51,229 nt of DNA from an uncultured Crocinitomix sp. (GTDB taxonomy: Bacteria; Bacteroidota; Bacteroidia; Flavobacteriales_D; Crocinitomicaceae), in assembly GCA_905478225.1 (NCBI GenBank), contig CAJQHR010000022.1:1-51229 (forward strand), written 5' to 3'. The notes below the pieces were generated by a model, which was not told where the DNA came from, searched no databases, and saw nothing but the letters and a program-made list of their open reading frames with translations. Shown here in pieces: positions 34,719 to 44,992 of the stretch (positions within the stretch are counted from its first letter, which is position 1; each line of letters starts with the position of its first letter). Position numbers and translations under genes: made by a program.

Positions 34719-36713
34719 TTACTTAAGAATAGTCACATGACCGTGATATTCATGCTTCTCATCTGTAATGGTGTCGCCAAATTCGATATGCCAAACATAA
34801 ACACCGTCAGGTGACATTTTACCATCTCCATAGGTTCCATCCCATCCATAGGCAGCATCAAAAGATTCAAAAAGAACTTCTCCCCATCTATTGTAAATTA
34901 CCATGTGGTAATCATAAGGATCATACCCTGAAGTCATTACAGGCTTGAATTCTTCATTAAAATCATCTCCGTCCGGTGTAAATACATTTGGAATGAAAAA
35001 CGTAATCACGTCATCAACAGTAATGTTCGCATAAGCCGTGTCTGCACAACCAATTGAATTACTTGCCACCAATCTAACTTCATAGGTCACATTTGGATCG
35101 GTTGGATAGACATGACTCGGTTCAAATTCATTGGAATAAGCTGATCCGTCTCCGAATTTCCATTCCCATAAATCCGCATAAAGGGATGTATTGTCAAACT
35201 CAACTTCAGTATCTTCAATATTAACCGGATTGGTAAGCGAAGTAAAGTATGCCTCTGGTTGCTTTAATACAGTGATATAATCATTATAGGTTGCTGAAGA
35301 ACCACAAATATCACTCGACTGTACATTTAAAGTCACATCAAAATCACCAATTCCTGTGTACATGTGCGTGACAGTTCCGCAATCAGAAGCAGATCCGCCA
35401 TCTCCAAAATCCCAAATACAAGAAACACCAGGCAACAATGTCAAGTTTGTGAAAGTCACTAATAATGGATCACAGCCTTTAAGCGTATCAGCTGTGAACA
35501 CAACACTTGGTAAAGATTCTACTTCAATATCTATTGTCCCCGTGCTGACACATCCATTCACATCTGTAGCTGTAACAATATAAGTATCAACTCCAAGACC
35601 AGGCGTAAATGGCACTGCATTCGTCATAGGATGATCCCAAGTATAAATTCCTCCACCACCTGCTCCAGAAGCCGTAAGCGTCATAGATTCTCCTAAACAA
35701 ATAACCGCTGGACTAGGATCTGAAATAATAGATACAACTGGTGCCGCATTTACTGTAATTGTAAAATCTGCTACGTCATCCTCACAAGGAAAAGCAACTG
35801 AGAAAGTATATGTAAATGTGTAAACACCGCCGGGTAAGCCAGAAGCGTCAAAGATTCCGGTAACAGGATTAAATGCACCAGACGCAGTAGTCTCTGCCCA
35901 ATCTCCACCAGGATCAGCACCCACTAACAAGGTATTCATGTCAAACGTAAAACCGGGACTGTTACAAATTATCCCCGCGTTATCTTCACCTGCCGAACCA
36001 CCTGGTCCAACGCTAACGGTAAACGTTGCTACATCAATAATTCCACCACAGCCAATTACTTCATATATAAAAGTATAAGAACCAACACCTGCAGTTCCCG
36101 CGTCAAACTCTGTTGTCAATGGATCAAATTCTCCACTTACAACAATTTCAGTCCATGTTCCACCTGGTTCAGCGTCACCAGACAATAAGTCTTCTAAGAC
36201 AACTACTCCCGTGCACACAACCGTATCGTTATCGGCACCAGCATTTGCATCTACAGAAGGGCAAGCAATTACCCAGCCGGATGAGCACCCCGTGTTCAAC
36301 AAAGTAACAGTTGTAAAAGGTAATGTAGATTCTACCGTTAGGAAAATATCACCATATGATCCGCCGCATAAATATGGTCCAATTACGTCACCGGCAACTC
36401 CGACTCCGTCTCCTGTTAATGTCATTATTCCGCCGCCATCAATTGACATGGTTGCATAATCATCCGTATTCACAGCCGTGTATGCTAAATTCATTGATAA
36501 TGTTGGTGTAACTGCCGTAGATACAATCGTTCCGGTGCAACCAAATCCTGACCATGGTCCGTCAGCTCCTGTACCTTCGCAAATTGCGCAAGCCGGATCA
36601 CTTGATAGAATGTAAGGAGAAGAAGCATCACCTACTGAAGTATATTCTGCACAAGTAGGTTGTGCAAAGACTCCTGGGGCGGTGAATAGTAGAAGGTATA
36701 TTAAATTTTTCAT
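34719..36713 (-). CDS. PKD-domain surface protein with type B T9SS sorting domain
   Basis: The 664-residue protein has a signal peptide (LIYLLLFTAPGVFAQ), a Cys-containing N-terminal domain (residues 20-155), then repeated beta-sandwich modules: three similar segments of about 75 residues (TWTEIVVSGEFDPLTTEFDA and DWAETTASGAFNPVTGIFDA are recognisable copies), an Ig-like region and two PKD domains (CIWDFGDGGSASD, EWKFGDGSAYSNEFEPSHVY). The end, with VYNRWGEVLFES-like YNRWGEVLF and WDGTYGDGKMSPDGVYVW, is the type B gliding-associated sorting domain. It is probably a secreted adhesin. A smaller PKD protein gene lies directly upstream. Confidence 0.85.
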   Translation of the reverse strand: MKNLIYLLLFTAPGVFAQPTCAEYTSVGDASSPYILSSDPACAICEGTGADGPWSGFGCTGTIVSTAVTPTLSMNLAYTAVNTDDYATMSIDGGGIMTLTGDGVGVAGDVIGPYLCGGSYGDIFLTVESTLPFTTVTLLNTGCSSGWVIACPSVDANAGADNDTVVCTGVVVLEDLLSGDAEPGGTWTEIVVSGEFDPLTTEFDAGTAGVGSYTFIYEVIGCGGIIDVATFTVSVGPGGSAGEDNAGIICNSPGFTFDMNTLLVGADPGGDWAETTASGAFNPVTGIFDASGLPGGVYTFTYTFSVAFPCEDDVADFTITVNAAPVVSIISDPSPAVICLGESMTLTASGAGGGGIYTWDHPMTNAVPFTPGLGVDTYIVTATDVNGCVSTGTIDIEVESLPSVVFTADTLKGCDPLLVTFTNLTLLPGVSCIWDFGDGGSASDCGTVTHMYTGIGDFDVTLNVQSSDICGSSATYNDYITVLKQPEAYFTSLTNPVNIEDTEVEFDNTSLYADLWEWKFGDGSAYSNEFEPSHVYPTDPNVTYEVRLVASNSIGCADTAYANITVDDVITFFIPNVFTPDGDDFNEEFKPVMTSGYDPYDYHMVIYNRWGEVLFESFDAAYGWDGTYGDGKMSPDGVYVWHIEFGDTITDEKHEYHGHVTILK

Positions 36714-36755
36714 CAGATAATTATATTCAGTTTCGTGCTTAGACCAGCTATAAAA

Positions 36756-37286
36756 TTACTTATAGGCCCATTCGTGTTCTTTTGTTATCGTATGTGTACA
36801 TCCTGAAGCGGTTGTTACTTTCAGGGTAATGATATATATTTTTTGTTCGGCAAACATCACTTTCGGATTTTGCAGAGTTGAAGTTTCTCCATTTCCAAAA
36901 TCCCAATGCCATGCAGTAATTGTTTCACCTGAGATTGAAGCACCTTCAAAATAAGTTACGGCGGCAGCTAACATGTTTTTAGCATTAAAATCGGCCGAAG
37001 GTCCTTCAATCGCCGAAAGATCATGCAATAAAGTGATTTCAGAACCAGAGACATTCATTTTTACCGTGTAGAAACCGTTTCCATAAGTCATACAGTTCAG
37101 GTTATTGGCAGTTTCTCCGATCAATAATTCACCATCTTTATACCAACCTAAAACGGTTGATTCATCTATCTCTGGCACGGTAATTTCTAAATTACCATCA
37201 CACCAAGTACCTGTTTCTTCTATAACTCCTTGTGCAAAACTTGTTGCAAAAAAACTAAAGAATAGAAGTGTAGTTATAAATTTCAT
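36756..37286 (-). CDS. small exported PKD-domain protein
   Basis: The 176-residue protein has a signal peptide (ITTLLFFSFFATSFAQ), an N-terminal Ig-like half (residues 20-90, GWYKDGELLIGE) and one PKD domain (about 95-172) with ITAWHWDFGNGETSTLQNPKVMF. No sorting domain is seen, so it should stay in the periplasm or outer membrane vicinity. It is 42 bases upstream of the large PKD protein and on the same strand, so it may be cotranscribed with it. Its function is unknown. Confidence 0.75.
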   Translation of the reverse strand: MKFITTLLFFSFFATSFAQGVIEETGTWCDGNLEITVPEIDESTVLGWYKDGELLIGETANNLNCMTYGNGFYTVKMNVSGSEITLLHDLSAIEGPSADFNAKNMLAAAVTYFEGASISGETITAWHWDFGNGETSTLQNPKVMFAEQKIYIITLKVTTASGCTHTITKEHEWAYK

Positions 37287-37409
37287 CTTGATTTTAATAT
37301 TAAAGTATCATTATTCAAACGTTGTAAATTGCGCAGGGTTGCCTTTAAAGATAAGAGTTTTTTCATCTTTTGAGACTTTAGAATCCATAAGAAAATTAAC
37401 AATGGGAAG

Positions 37410-40400
37410 TTAGCCTTCGTTTTTTATGGTCTCTTTTGCCTCTTTCGTTTTACGCACAGACCGGACCACCAAACCAGAGCCAATTGTTAACAAGAGTAAT
37501 AAACCTGCCGTAATAGGAACCCAATTTGGCACAGGAATTGGATCTCCTGCAGCGTAAGAATGCAACCCACTTAGGTAAAAGTTTACTCCGAAAAATGTCA
37601 TTATTATGCTGCTATATGCCCATAATGAAGCGACATTAAATGCAAATTGACTTTTTAAACCAGGAATAAATCTAAAGTGAAGTATGATCGCGTAAATTAA
37701 TACTGAAGCTAATGCCCATGTTTCTTTGGCGTCCCACCCCCAATAGCGTCCCCAACTTTCGTTCGCCCAAATCCCTCCTAAAAAGGTTCCAATAGTTAAC
37801 ATAAATAAGCCGATTATGATCACCATTTCTGAGATATATGTGAGCTGCTTTGTGGTTAAAAGCAAACGTTTTTGATTTTTCACATTTATAAACAAGTTCA
37901 ACTTCAGCACTATTAAACCGAGTATTGCTCCCAAACCAAGGAAGGCATAACTGCCCGTAATAACAGCCACGTGAATCATTAACCAATAAGATTTTAAAAC
38001 AGGAACCAAAGGCGTCATTTCAGGATCCAAGGCGTTCATATGCGCAACAAAAAGTAGCAACCAGACAAGAATACCTGCGGCCCCTAAAACAATAGGGAAA
38101 AGCCTGTATAATGCAAGGCCGAGTGCGGCTACAACAAATGCGATAAATACAACCGCCTCGTAACCATTACTCCATGGTGCATGACCTGACAAGTACCAAC
38201 GAATTCCGAGTCCTGTCCCGTGCGCTATTCCCATAAAAAGGAATATGATAAACGCTGAACGCATTCCCCATTTAATACTGAATTTTGGCTTAAAGATCAC
38301 AATGAAAGACAAAATCAAAATAATGAACCCAACTAATAAATATAAATTCATTAACCGTTTGAAAATGTCAAATTTATTATATGATATTTCTAGCTCAACC
38401 GCACTTTTACTTGGAATTGTGTTTGGATCAGAAACTCTTCTTTGGAACAAATCAATTAATTCTACTACCTGATCTGCCTTTGACCAATCGCCCGTTTTAT
38501 GCGCTTCATTTACGGTTGAATTGTACAAGGGTAAAATTGAATTCATAAATTCAGCATCCTCATTAACAAACGGATGATTCTCATCAAATGGAGAATACCA
38601 GTTTTGATTTGGATCATACGGAAGTGGCATTATTTTCAAATATCCACCCGTAAAGACACCAAACAATAGATTTACTCGTTCATCTGTCTTCAATACATCT
38701 TTATCATATTGATTTCGTTCCGCTGGTTTTTTTCTTCGTGCAATATCTGCATCATTAACTAAAACGTATTCAAATTCGAATGTGAAAAAGTCAACAAAAG
38801 AGGCATATTTACCATCTAGATTTAGTTTTTTACGCAAGGCACTTCCTGAAACATAAATAAATGGCTCCATATTCCAAGCCATAGAGTTAGTATGGATCCC
38901 TAAAAACACTTGCATGGCACTTAGGGTGTCATAAGTTGTTTGTCTGCTGACTTTTTTCATTAGATCCGAAGCCAACGTATGAACAGGTTCAAATCGACCA
39001 CGTTGATTGTGTACAATTAATCGTCCGTATTTTTCAGCATGGTCAAAATCGATAGTTGGATTTTCACCGTTAAAATCACTAAAAATTTCATTATCCGCGG
39101 CATGTCCTTCCTCTTGTGCGTGTAACTGAGCACCACCAAACAAACCAAACAGCAACAATAAGCTCATCATTTCTGCCCGCTTTTTACTGATTTCAATTGA
39201 CTTTCGAACTAATAATCTAAAACGACCATAAGGTGAAAGAAGGCTGATCATGAATCCAATTGCTAAGAGCAGATAACCTAAATAACTAATATTGGTTCCT
39301 GGTGCATCAAAATTAACGGAAAGAACGGTCCCCAATTCATCCGGATCATAAGACGATTGGAAGAATCGATATCCTTGATAATCCAAAACATTGTTCATGA
39401 AAATGTGATGCTTTTTCTCCAAATCCGTGGCAGGATCTGTCAAGGTTACTCGGCTTGAATAAGAGGAAGGATTAGTTGTTCCTGGGTAGCGTTCCAATTC
39501 AAAATCATCCAAATAAATCCAAAAAGGCAATTCAACCAAATCAGATCCATAAGCCAATTCATAAAATAAATCGCCCATTTCAAATGTTTCCAATTGCGGA
39601 TACTGGCCTTTACCACCTCTTAGCACCACATCATGGGATAAATCTCCCTGAGTAGCGCGGACTGTCACTGCTTTAACATCCTTAGAAACTGATTCACTCT
39701 CAATTAACTCAAGCGCCGCACTTTTATAATACGCATTGAACACGAATTGAAAATCATTGACAGAATACAAACGTTTGGTTTGGAATTTTTGAATACTATC
39801 TCGTTTTACAACTCCCTGCGATTGATCTGACATTTGCAAATAACTCAAATCATAAGGAGTCTTAACATATATGCCTGAATCAGTTTCAAAAATCGACACA
39901 GCATCTGTATGGTCATCATTGTTAAATGTTAGTTTGAGTCCACCATCCAGCACATCACCAGATTTTAAATAATTATACTTTCGACCATTGGTACCAACAG
40001 TAACCAATTCTATATAAGGATCGCCTTTGGACTGCCCTGTTGGAACAAGGGTATCTTTTGCGTGTTCTAATAATTCTACAAATTCAATTGAGATGGGTTC
40101 CGACCCAGGAAAATCAATTGAATGATTAAAATAGTTATTGGTATGCCCGTCTAAAATTACTGGTTTATCATAGACATATTGATCCACCTTATCATGCACT
40201 TTCATTTGCACATAGGTATCATAACTTATGACAATATTGGATGAACCGCCTTCGCGAATTTGCATGGCACCTTCGAAACCTATCAGTCGTGTAACCCATG
40301 CGCCAAAAACAATAACTAAAAAGGCAACATGGAAAATCAGTGAGCCCAATTTTTTCAATTGGAATTGTTTGTATTTAAAAAGGTTATAGGTTAATGAAAG

Positions 40401-40574
40401 AAATAAATATCCCAAAATAAACTCAAACCAAAAAGCTTTATAAACCCACTTTTGCGCAACTGGCGTACCGAAATCATTTTCAATAAAGGTAGCATAACCA
40501 ATTGCCAGAAAGAAGGCAAAAAGAAATGCAGCCATCAGCGGCATTGAGAATATTTTATTTAAAGCACGAACCAT
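37410..40574 (-). CDS. cytochrome c maturation protein, CcsB-CcsA fusion (system II)
   Basis: The 1054-residue protein fuses ResB/CcsB and CcsA, forming the haem exporter and cytochrome c haem lyase of system II at the inner membrane. The N-terminal half has membrane helices (FLAIGYATFIEN, SLIFHVAFLVIVFGAWV) with a large periplasmic region to about 400, a TM near 425-445, then a Bacteroidota-specific periplasmic region from about 490 to 730. The CcsA part (about 745-1054) holds the haem-binding tryptophan-rich motif WGRYWGWDAKETW at 941-953 and conserved His residues (LLFVAHMNAL, MIHVAVITGSY, LHSYAAG). Length is typical for the fused form in this phylum. It is a single gene. Confidence 0.9.
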   Translation of the reverse strand: MVRALNKIFSMPLMAAFLFAFFLAIGYATFIENDFGTPVAQKWVYKAFWFEFILGYLFLSLTYNLFKYKQFQLKKLGSLIFHVAFLVIVFGAWVTRLIGFEGAMQIREGGSSNIVISYDTYVQMKVHDKVDQYVYDKPVILDGHTNNYFNHSIDFPGSEPISIEFVELLEHAKDTLVPTGQSKGDPYIELVTVGTNGRKYNYLKSGDVLDGGLKLTFNNDDHTDAVSIFETDSGIYVKTPYDLSYLQMSDQSQGVVKRDSIQKFQTKRLYSVNDFQFVFNAYYKSAALELIESESVSKDVKAVTVRATQGDLSHDVVLRGGKGQYPQLETFEMGDLFYELAYGSDLVELPFWIYLDDFELERYPGTTNPSSYSSRVTLTDPATDLEKKHHIFMNNVLDYQGYRFFQSSYDPDELGTVLSVNFDAPGTNISYLGYLLLAIGFMISLLSPYGRFRLLVRKSIEISKKRAEMMSLLLLFGLFGGAQLHAQEEGHAADNEIFSDFNGENPTIDFDHAEKYGRLIVHNQRGRFEPVHTLASDLMKKVSRQTTYDTLSAMQVFLGIHTNSMAWNMEPFIYVSGSALRKKLNLDGKYASFVDFFTFEFEYVLVNDADIARRKKPAERNQYDKDVLKTDERVNLLFGVFTGGYLKIMPLPYDPNQNWYSPFDENHPFVNEDAEFMNSILPLYNSTVNEAHKTGDWSKADQVVELIDLFQRRVSDPNTIPSKSAVELEISYNKFDIFKRLMNLYLLVGFIILILSFIVIFKPKFSIKWGMRSAFIIFLFMGIAHGTGLGIRWYLSGHAPWSNGYEAVVFIAFVVAALGLALYRLFPIVLGAAGILVWLLLFVAHMNALDPEMTPLVPVLKSYWLMIHVAVITGSYAFLGLGAILGLIVLKLNLFINVKNQKRLLLTTKQLTYISEMVIIIGLFMLTIGTFLGGIWANESWGRYWGWDAKETWALASVLIYAIILHFRFIPGLKSQFAFNVASLWAYSSIIMTFFGVNFYLSGLHSYAAGDPIPVPNWVPITAGLLLLLTIGSGLVVRSVRKTKEAKETIKNEG

Positions 40575-40747
40575 AGCTATTAATTTGCTGATTAATGTAG
40601 CGGTGCAAATTTAACTTGAATTTTAATAATTTAAAGTAATAATCTTAAGTATTCAAGTAAACAAACAACGAAAAGCTATAGAAAGTTCATGAAACTCGTG
40701 AAAGAATCAATGAGAAATCAAAATTGTCTTTTCGAAGAAAGTAGTGA

Positions 40748-41018
40748 CTAATGCACATTTATTTTCAAAGGATACCATAGATTATTGTATCTTCCAATCA
40801 TATCAAATCCTAAAACAATGATATTAGATTCGGAAAAATTATACTTCCTCGCGGTTAGAGATGAAGTCCTTCGTAATAGTCCCAAGAAAAGCACGAGTAG
40901 GAATGCAGTTAACCATCTCATTTTAGGAGAAGACATGAACTATTTGGATGAAACAGATGGTGAATGGGCCATTTACGACCTAAAGTGGAAAGAGAAAATG
41001 CAGGCTTTTGAAACTTAA
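40748..41018. other. two overlapping short ORFs on opposite strands, coding uncertain
   Basis: In the 500-base gap before the next clear gene there are two competing frames. On plus, an ATG at 40818 gives 66 residues ending at 41018 (EDMNYLDETDGEWAIYDLKW is protein-like). On minus, 40936 to 40748 gives 62 residues starting MSSPKMRWLTAFLLVLFLGLL, which resembles a signal peptide, followed by ESNIIVLGFDMIGRYNNLWY. The minus frame's codon third positions are somewhat closer to the genome's AT bias. At most one is real. I do not recognise either. Confidence 0.3.
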
Positions 41019-41073
41019 TCAACCTTTCTAAGGCTGAATCCGTAATAGTATTAGGCTGCTAATTAACCTAACT

Positions 41074-41964
41074 ATAAAAAACTTCTTACTTGCCTTTCTA
41101 GCTATAATTACGTCTTTCACAGGTTTTAATCAAGAATTGAGCATTGATGAATTTATAGTTGAACCAGCTTATTGCCGATTGTATAGTTATCAAAACGGTA
41201 ATGGTCGATTGTCTGCCACAGTGACTGGAGGCGCTCCTGACTACACTTTTCTTTGGGAAAATTTTGAAACTGGAGAAATAAATGATGGCGGAACCTATGC
41301 AGGACTGAACCCTGGTTTGTATCAACTAACTGTGACAGATGCTGATGGAACTACGATTAGCGAAACAGTTACGTTAGATTCTTTAAATGTGATTGCCGAT
41401 TTTCAAGCCTATTCTGACGACCTTGTCGAAATTCCTGATGGATATATTGGTTTTGCACCCGATACAATCGGTTTTGTTAATCTATCTGAAAACTTTGGTA
41501 ATCCTATTATTGATCCGTGGTCAGAACGAAGGTTTTTCTGGAATTTTAATAGTCAGCATGATTTGTGGAACATAACTGAAACTTCTGACACGCAGTATAA
41601 GGGATATTTTCATGGTGGAGAATTTGAAGTCTGCCAGGTTGCTCAAAACAAGAATGGTTGCAAAGATACCACTTGCAAAGTGATTGGTTTGTTTGGCAGT
41701 ATGTTATCAACTGATGAATCTGATCATTCAAACTTGTTTACAATTCATTCAAAATCAAGTACGAATGAAATAATTGTATCAACTTCAGGAAGTACCGCTC
41801 CTCTTAGCATTTCTATCTATTCCTTATCAGGTCAACTTATTCAAGAAGAGCAAATTCTCAATTCGAGTACAAGAATTCTATTTAGCTTTCATACGGGTAT
41901 CTATCTGTATGAGTTTACTGATAAAAATGGGCAAATTATTTCATCCGGAAAATTTAATTATTAA
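41074..41964 (+). CDS. SprB-type protein with type A T9SS sorting domain, unusual start
   Basis: The conserved protein clearly begins upstream of the first standard start (TTG at 41137): the frame from 41074 reads I-KNFLLAFLAIITSFTGFNQ, a normal signal peptide whose initiating codon is ATA instead of ATG. A CTG at 41056 is another possibility. The mature protein has an SprB-like repeat (GGAPDYTFLWENFETGEINDG ... GLYQLTVTDADGTTISETV) of gliding adhesins, a linker region, and a type A sorting domain (ISIYSLSGQLIQEEQIL ... YLYEFTDKNGQIISSGKF). It would be secreted through T9SS. Whether the ATA is used or marks a damaged gene is unknown. Confidence 0.6.
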   Translation: MKNFLLAFLAIITSFTGFNQELSIDEFIVEPAYCRLYSYQNGNGRLSATVTGGAPDYTFLWENFETGEINDGGTYAGLNPGLYQLTVTDADGTTISETVTLDSLNVIADFQAYSDDLVEIPDGYIGFAPDTIGFVNLSENFGNPIIDPWSERRFFWNFNSQHDLWNITETSDTQYKGYFHGGEFEVCQVAQNKNGCKDTTCKVIGLFGSMLSTDESDHSNLFTIHSKSSTNEIIVSTSGSTAPLSISIYSLSGQLIQEEQILNSSTRILFSFHTGIYLYEFTDKNGQIISSGKFNY

Positions 41965-41973
41965 ACAATTGAC

Positions 41974-42219
41974 ATGAAAAAGATAATTTTTAAAGCCTTA
42001 ACTATCGGACTGTTCATCAGTGTTTCCGCTTGCTCAAAATCATATACTTGTGCTTGTACAGAATCTTATGACGGAGCCGTTGAACAATACTCCAACAAAA
42101 CGTATGAGGAAATTGAAGGTTTAGAAAAGGATGAAGCCCAACAACAATGTGCCCAAGGAAATGTTGGTCCACAAAATCTCTATGGAGAAACATGGGGCAT
42201 TAATTGCGAATTAGAATAA
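41974..42219 (+). CDS. small cysteine-containing lipoprotein, 81 aa
   Basis: The 81-residue protein has a lipoprotein signal (ALTIGLFISVSAC, Cys20) and a mature part of about 60 residues with three or four further Cys (YTCACTES, AQQQCAQGN, INCELE), perhaps forming disulfides. It starts nine bases after the stop of the SprB-type gene, so the two are likely cotranscribed. Small lipoproteins of this kind are common in the phylum and uncharacterised. Confidence 0.7.
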   Translation: MKKIIFKALTIGLFISVSACSKSYTCACTESYDGAVEQYSNKTYEEIEGLEKDEAQQQCAQGNVGPQNLYGETWGINCELE

Positions 42220-42442
42220 ATCATCCTTGAATTCAGAATAAGAATGATAATATTTGGTTGAATCGGCAATAATTGGTCATTTTTATGGACCACTTATCAT
42301 CTTTTTAACCTTAAACTCCAATTATCTATCGTCTATCTATTACAAAATCAAACTACCTCCAATCTAATGCAATGCTCAAAATTTTGAATCGTCAAAATTG
42401 GGGCTACAATTCCTCAATAAAAAAAATTGCGCTCACTTTAAC

Positions 42443-42472
42443 TTTTGGTGTTTTGACTTTTGGTATTTTGAC
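42443..42472. repeat. two-copy 15-bp tandem repeat in the gap 42220-42550
   Basis: TTTTGGTGTTTTGAC is followed directly by TTTTGGTATTTTGAC, one mismatch. The rest of 42220-42523 is AT-rich non-coding sequence with no gene or RNA I can identify. Confidence 0.7.
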
Positions 42473-42523
42473 TTTTCATAACGAAAAACGATAAATAATC
42501 AGAGTTAACGAACAAATTCTCTT

Positions 42524-42531
42524 TATTTTTG
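42524..42531 (+). promoter_or_regulatory. candidate -7 element for the PIG-L operon
   Basis: TATTTTTG matches TAnnTTTG, 19 bases before the ATG at 42551, at a distance that fits a promoter for the three-gene unit. Confidence 0.45.
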
Positions 42532-42550
42532 TTTGTTACAACACATTCTT

Positions 42551-44992
42551 ATGAGGTATATTTTTTTTCTATTTTCACTTTTACTAACGGCGCATGTATT
42601 CGGTAATAAAACCACGTCTGAGATTTATGTCAACCTAGAAAAAGTGCATTCTCTCAAGCGTGTTTTATACATTGCTGCACATCCAGATGATGAAAACACA
42701 AGGGCTTTAGCATGGTTCTCTCTGGGCGAAAAAGCAGAAACCGCCTATCTATCATTAACCCGTGGAGATGGTGGACAAAATTTAATTGGAGACGAATTAA
42801 GTGAGGACCTAGGGGTATTAAGAACGCAGGAGTTATTGGCCGCCCGCAGAATTGATGGCGCTAGACAATATTTTACCCGAGCCGTTGATTTTGGTTATTC
42901 GAAATCCGCAGATGAATCATTAGAAAAATGGGGGGAATCGGATATTTTGAGTGATGTTGTTTTAGTGATTCGTCAATTCAAACCTGATGTTATTATTACC
43001 CGTTTCCCTGCTGACAAGCGTGCAGGACATGGCCATCACACAGCTGCCACATTATTAGCATTGGAAGCTTTTGAAAAAGCAGCAGATCCAGCTTACCTTC
43101 CGAATCAAGTAGCCGAGTACGGCGCTTGGAAAACCACATCTATCTATTGGAATTCATCCGTTTGGTGGGACAAAGAATTAAGCACTACGGCGAAAAATGA
43201 TCCGCAATATATGGTTCAAGAAATTGGAGGTTATAATTCACTTTTGGGCATGTCTTATAATGAAATTGGAACGTTAGCGCGCAGTCAACATAAATGCCAA
43301 GGCTTTGGAGCGATTGTCGAACGTGGTTCTTTAACGGAATATTTTCAATATCTCGGCGGGAAACAATTGCAAGAATCTTTTTTTGAAAACAATACCATGA
43401 CGTGGACGAAATTAGTTTCAAAAAAATATTCTGACGAGTTTGATGCCCTTTTGGCCGATTTTGATTTTAAAAGTTTGGAAAATAATATTCCTGCTTTATT
43501 GTCTATTCGTAAAAAGTTGAATGTAGTTCCGGCATCTAATTTAGATGCAATCCGAAAAGAGAAGGTGGCACAACTTGATCGCATTATTGTCGATTGTTTG
43601 GGTCTTTATGCTGAAATAGTAAGTTCAGATTATGCCTACGTTCAAGGAGAGGACTTTAAAATTAAATATAATCTCACGAATCGATCAAGTCGAAATGTTC
43701 AATTAATGAGCATTCAGGTCAGAGAAATGGTGCTTTTGCTTGAGAAGAATAAAACGACCTCTAAAGAAATATCCATTCAAAACAATCATGACAATTCTTC
43801 CCCCTACTGGCTTAAAAATGCTTTTGGAAATGTTTTTAAAATTGACGATCCTTCAGATTTAGGAAAAGCCGAGGGAGAGGCAACATTTCGAGAAAACCTT
43901 ACCTTTATTATTGATGGAGACCGAATTCAATTAGAAATTCCAGTCACTTATAAATGGCGAGACCCATCTTATGGTGAACGAAGAAGAAATGTCATTTCTG
44001 CGCCGAATTTCTCTGCAAATTTCGATCAAAAGTCAATTATTTTAAAACCAGGTCAGGAAAAAACGATTCGAGTAAAAGTTCATGCTTATAAAGAAAACTT
44101 GAGTGATGAACTCAAGATTAATGCTCCTGATGGGTGGGAAGTTTCTCCACAAAGTTTCCCTATTACTACAACCGATCGTCATGAAGAAGTTTGGGTTGAA
44201 ATTAAAATCAAATCCAAAGAAACAAGCAAACGTGGTGATTTGGTTTTGACAGACTCAAAGGGAAAAGAGCTCAAGTCATTAACAGAAATAACCTATGATC
44301 ATATTCCCACACAAGTTATTTATAAACCTGCTACTTTAATCTGCATTCCGTTAAAAGCAGATATTGTTGAAGGGAATGTCGCCTATATTAATGGGGCTGG
44401 AGATGCCGTTGCTGCTGCCGTCACGCAATTGGGTTTCAATGTCACAGCATTTGAAGTGAGTGATTTGGCAACATTGGATTTGAGCAAATTTCAATCCGTT
44501 ATTTTGGGAATTCGTATTTATAACATTCATCCAGAGCTTCGAAATTTCGATTCAAAATTATTTGAATATGTTTCTAATGGAGGAAATTTAGTGATGCAAT
44601 ACAATACTGCTGGACGTTCTGCTTCAGGTAAAACCTTTGGACCAATTCCTTTTGAATTATCTCGAAAAAGAGTCACAGAGGAAGATTCGAAAGTCACCTT
44701 TTTAGCTCCAGATCATCAAATTATGAACCGGCCAAATAAAATTACGCAAGTTGATTTTAACAATTGGGTGCAGGAGCGCGGATTATATTTCGCCGACAAT
44801 TGGGATGAAGCCTATACCCCACTTTTTTCATGGAATGATACCGGTGAAGATCCAGTTGAAGGCGCCTTAATTGTTGCTAAACACGGAAAAGGACAATTTG
44901 TTTATACAGGTATTTCATTTTTCAGAGAATTACCAAATGGTGTGGAAGGCGCCTATCGCTTATTCGCTAACATTTTAAGCTACCAGCCCTAA
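42551..44992 (+). CDS. secreted PIG-L family deacetylase with C-terminal GATase-like domain
   Basis: I start at the ATG at 42551 (MRYIFFLFSLLLTAHVFG), which yields a signal peptide; a TTG 18 bases upstream only adds a short extension. The 813-residue protein has a PIG-L/LmbE N-acetylglucosaminyl deacetylase domain (about 35-240) with zinc motif AHPDDE at 43-48 and GHGHH (159-163), then an Ig-like beta region (370-620) and a C-terminal class I amidotransferase/ThuA-like domain (about 630-813; SVILGIRIYNIHPEL, LVMQYNTAG). It probably deacetylates GlcNAc-type sugars or sugar conjugates in the periplasm. The following 48-residue ORF overlaps its stop by one base (TAATG), so translation is coupled. 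Confidence 0.85.
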   Translation: MRYIFFLFSLLLTAHVFGNKTTSEIYVNLEKVHSLKRVLYIAAHPDDENTRALAWFSLGEKAETAYLSLTRGDGGQNLIGDELSEDLGVLRTQELLAARRIDGARQYFTRAVDFGYSKSADESLEKWGESDILSDVVLVIRQFKPDVIITRFPADKRAGHGHHTAATLLALEAFEKAADPAYLPNQVAEYGAWKTTSIYWNSSVWWDKELSTTAKNDPQYMVQEIGGYNSLLGMSYNEIGTLARSQHKCQGFGAIVERGSLTEYFQYLGGKQLQESFFENNTMTWTKLVSKKYSDEFDALLADFDFKSLENNIPALLSIRKKLNVVPASNLDAIRKEKVAQLDRIIVDCLGLYAEIVSSDYAYVQGEDFKIKYNLTNRSSRNVQLMSIQVREMVLLLEKNKTTSKEISIQNNHDNSSPYWLKNAFGNVFKIDDPSDLGKAEGEATFRENLTFIIDGDRIQLEIPVTYKWRDPSYGERRRNVISAPNFSANFDQKSIILKPGQEKTIRVKVHAYKENLSDELKINAPDGWEVSPQSFPITTTDRHEEVWVEIKIKSKETSKRGDLVLTDSKGKELKSLTEITYDHIPTQVIYKPATLICIPLKADIVEGNVAYINGAGDAVAAAVTQLGFNVTAFEVSDLATLDLSKFQSVILGIRIYNIHPELRNFDSKLFEYVSNGGNLVMQYNTAGRSASGKTFGPIPFELSRKRVTEEDSKVTFLAPDHQIMNRPNKITQVDFNNWVQERGLYFADNWDEAYTPLFSWNDTGEDPVEGALIVAKHGKGQFVYTGISFFRELPNGVEGAYRLFANILSYQP

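Noticed and set aside
34616-34726. Plus-strand 36-residue ORF in the gap between the M14-like and PKD genes
   Set aside because: It runs into the end of the PKD gene, has no recognisable start signal and its composition is not distinctive.
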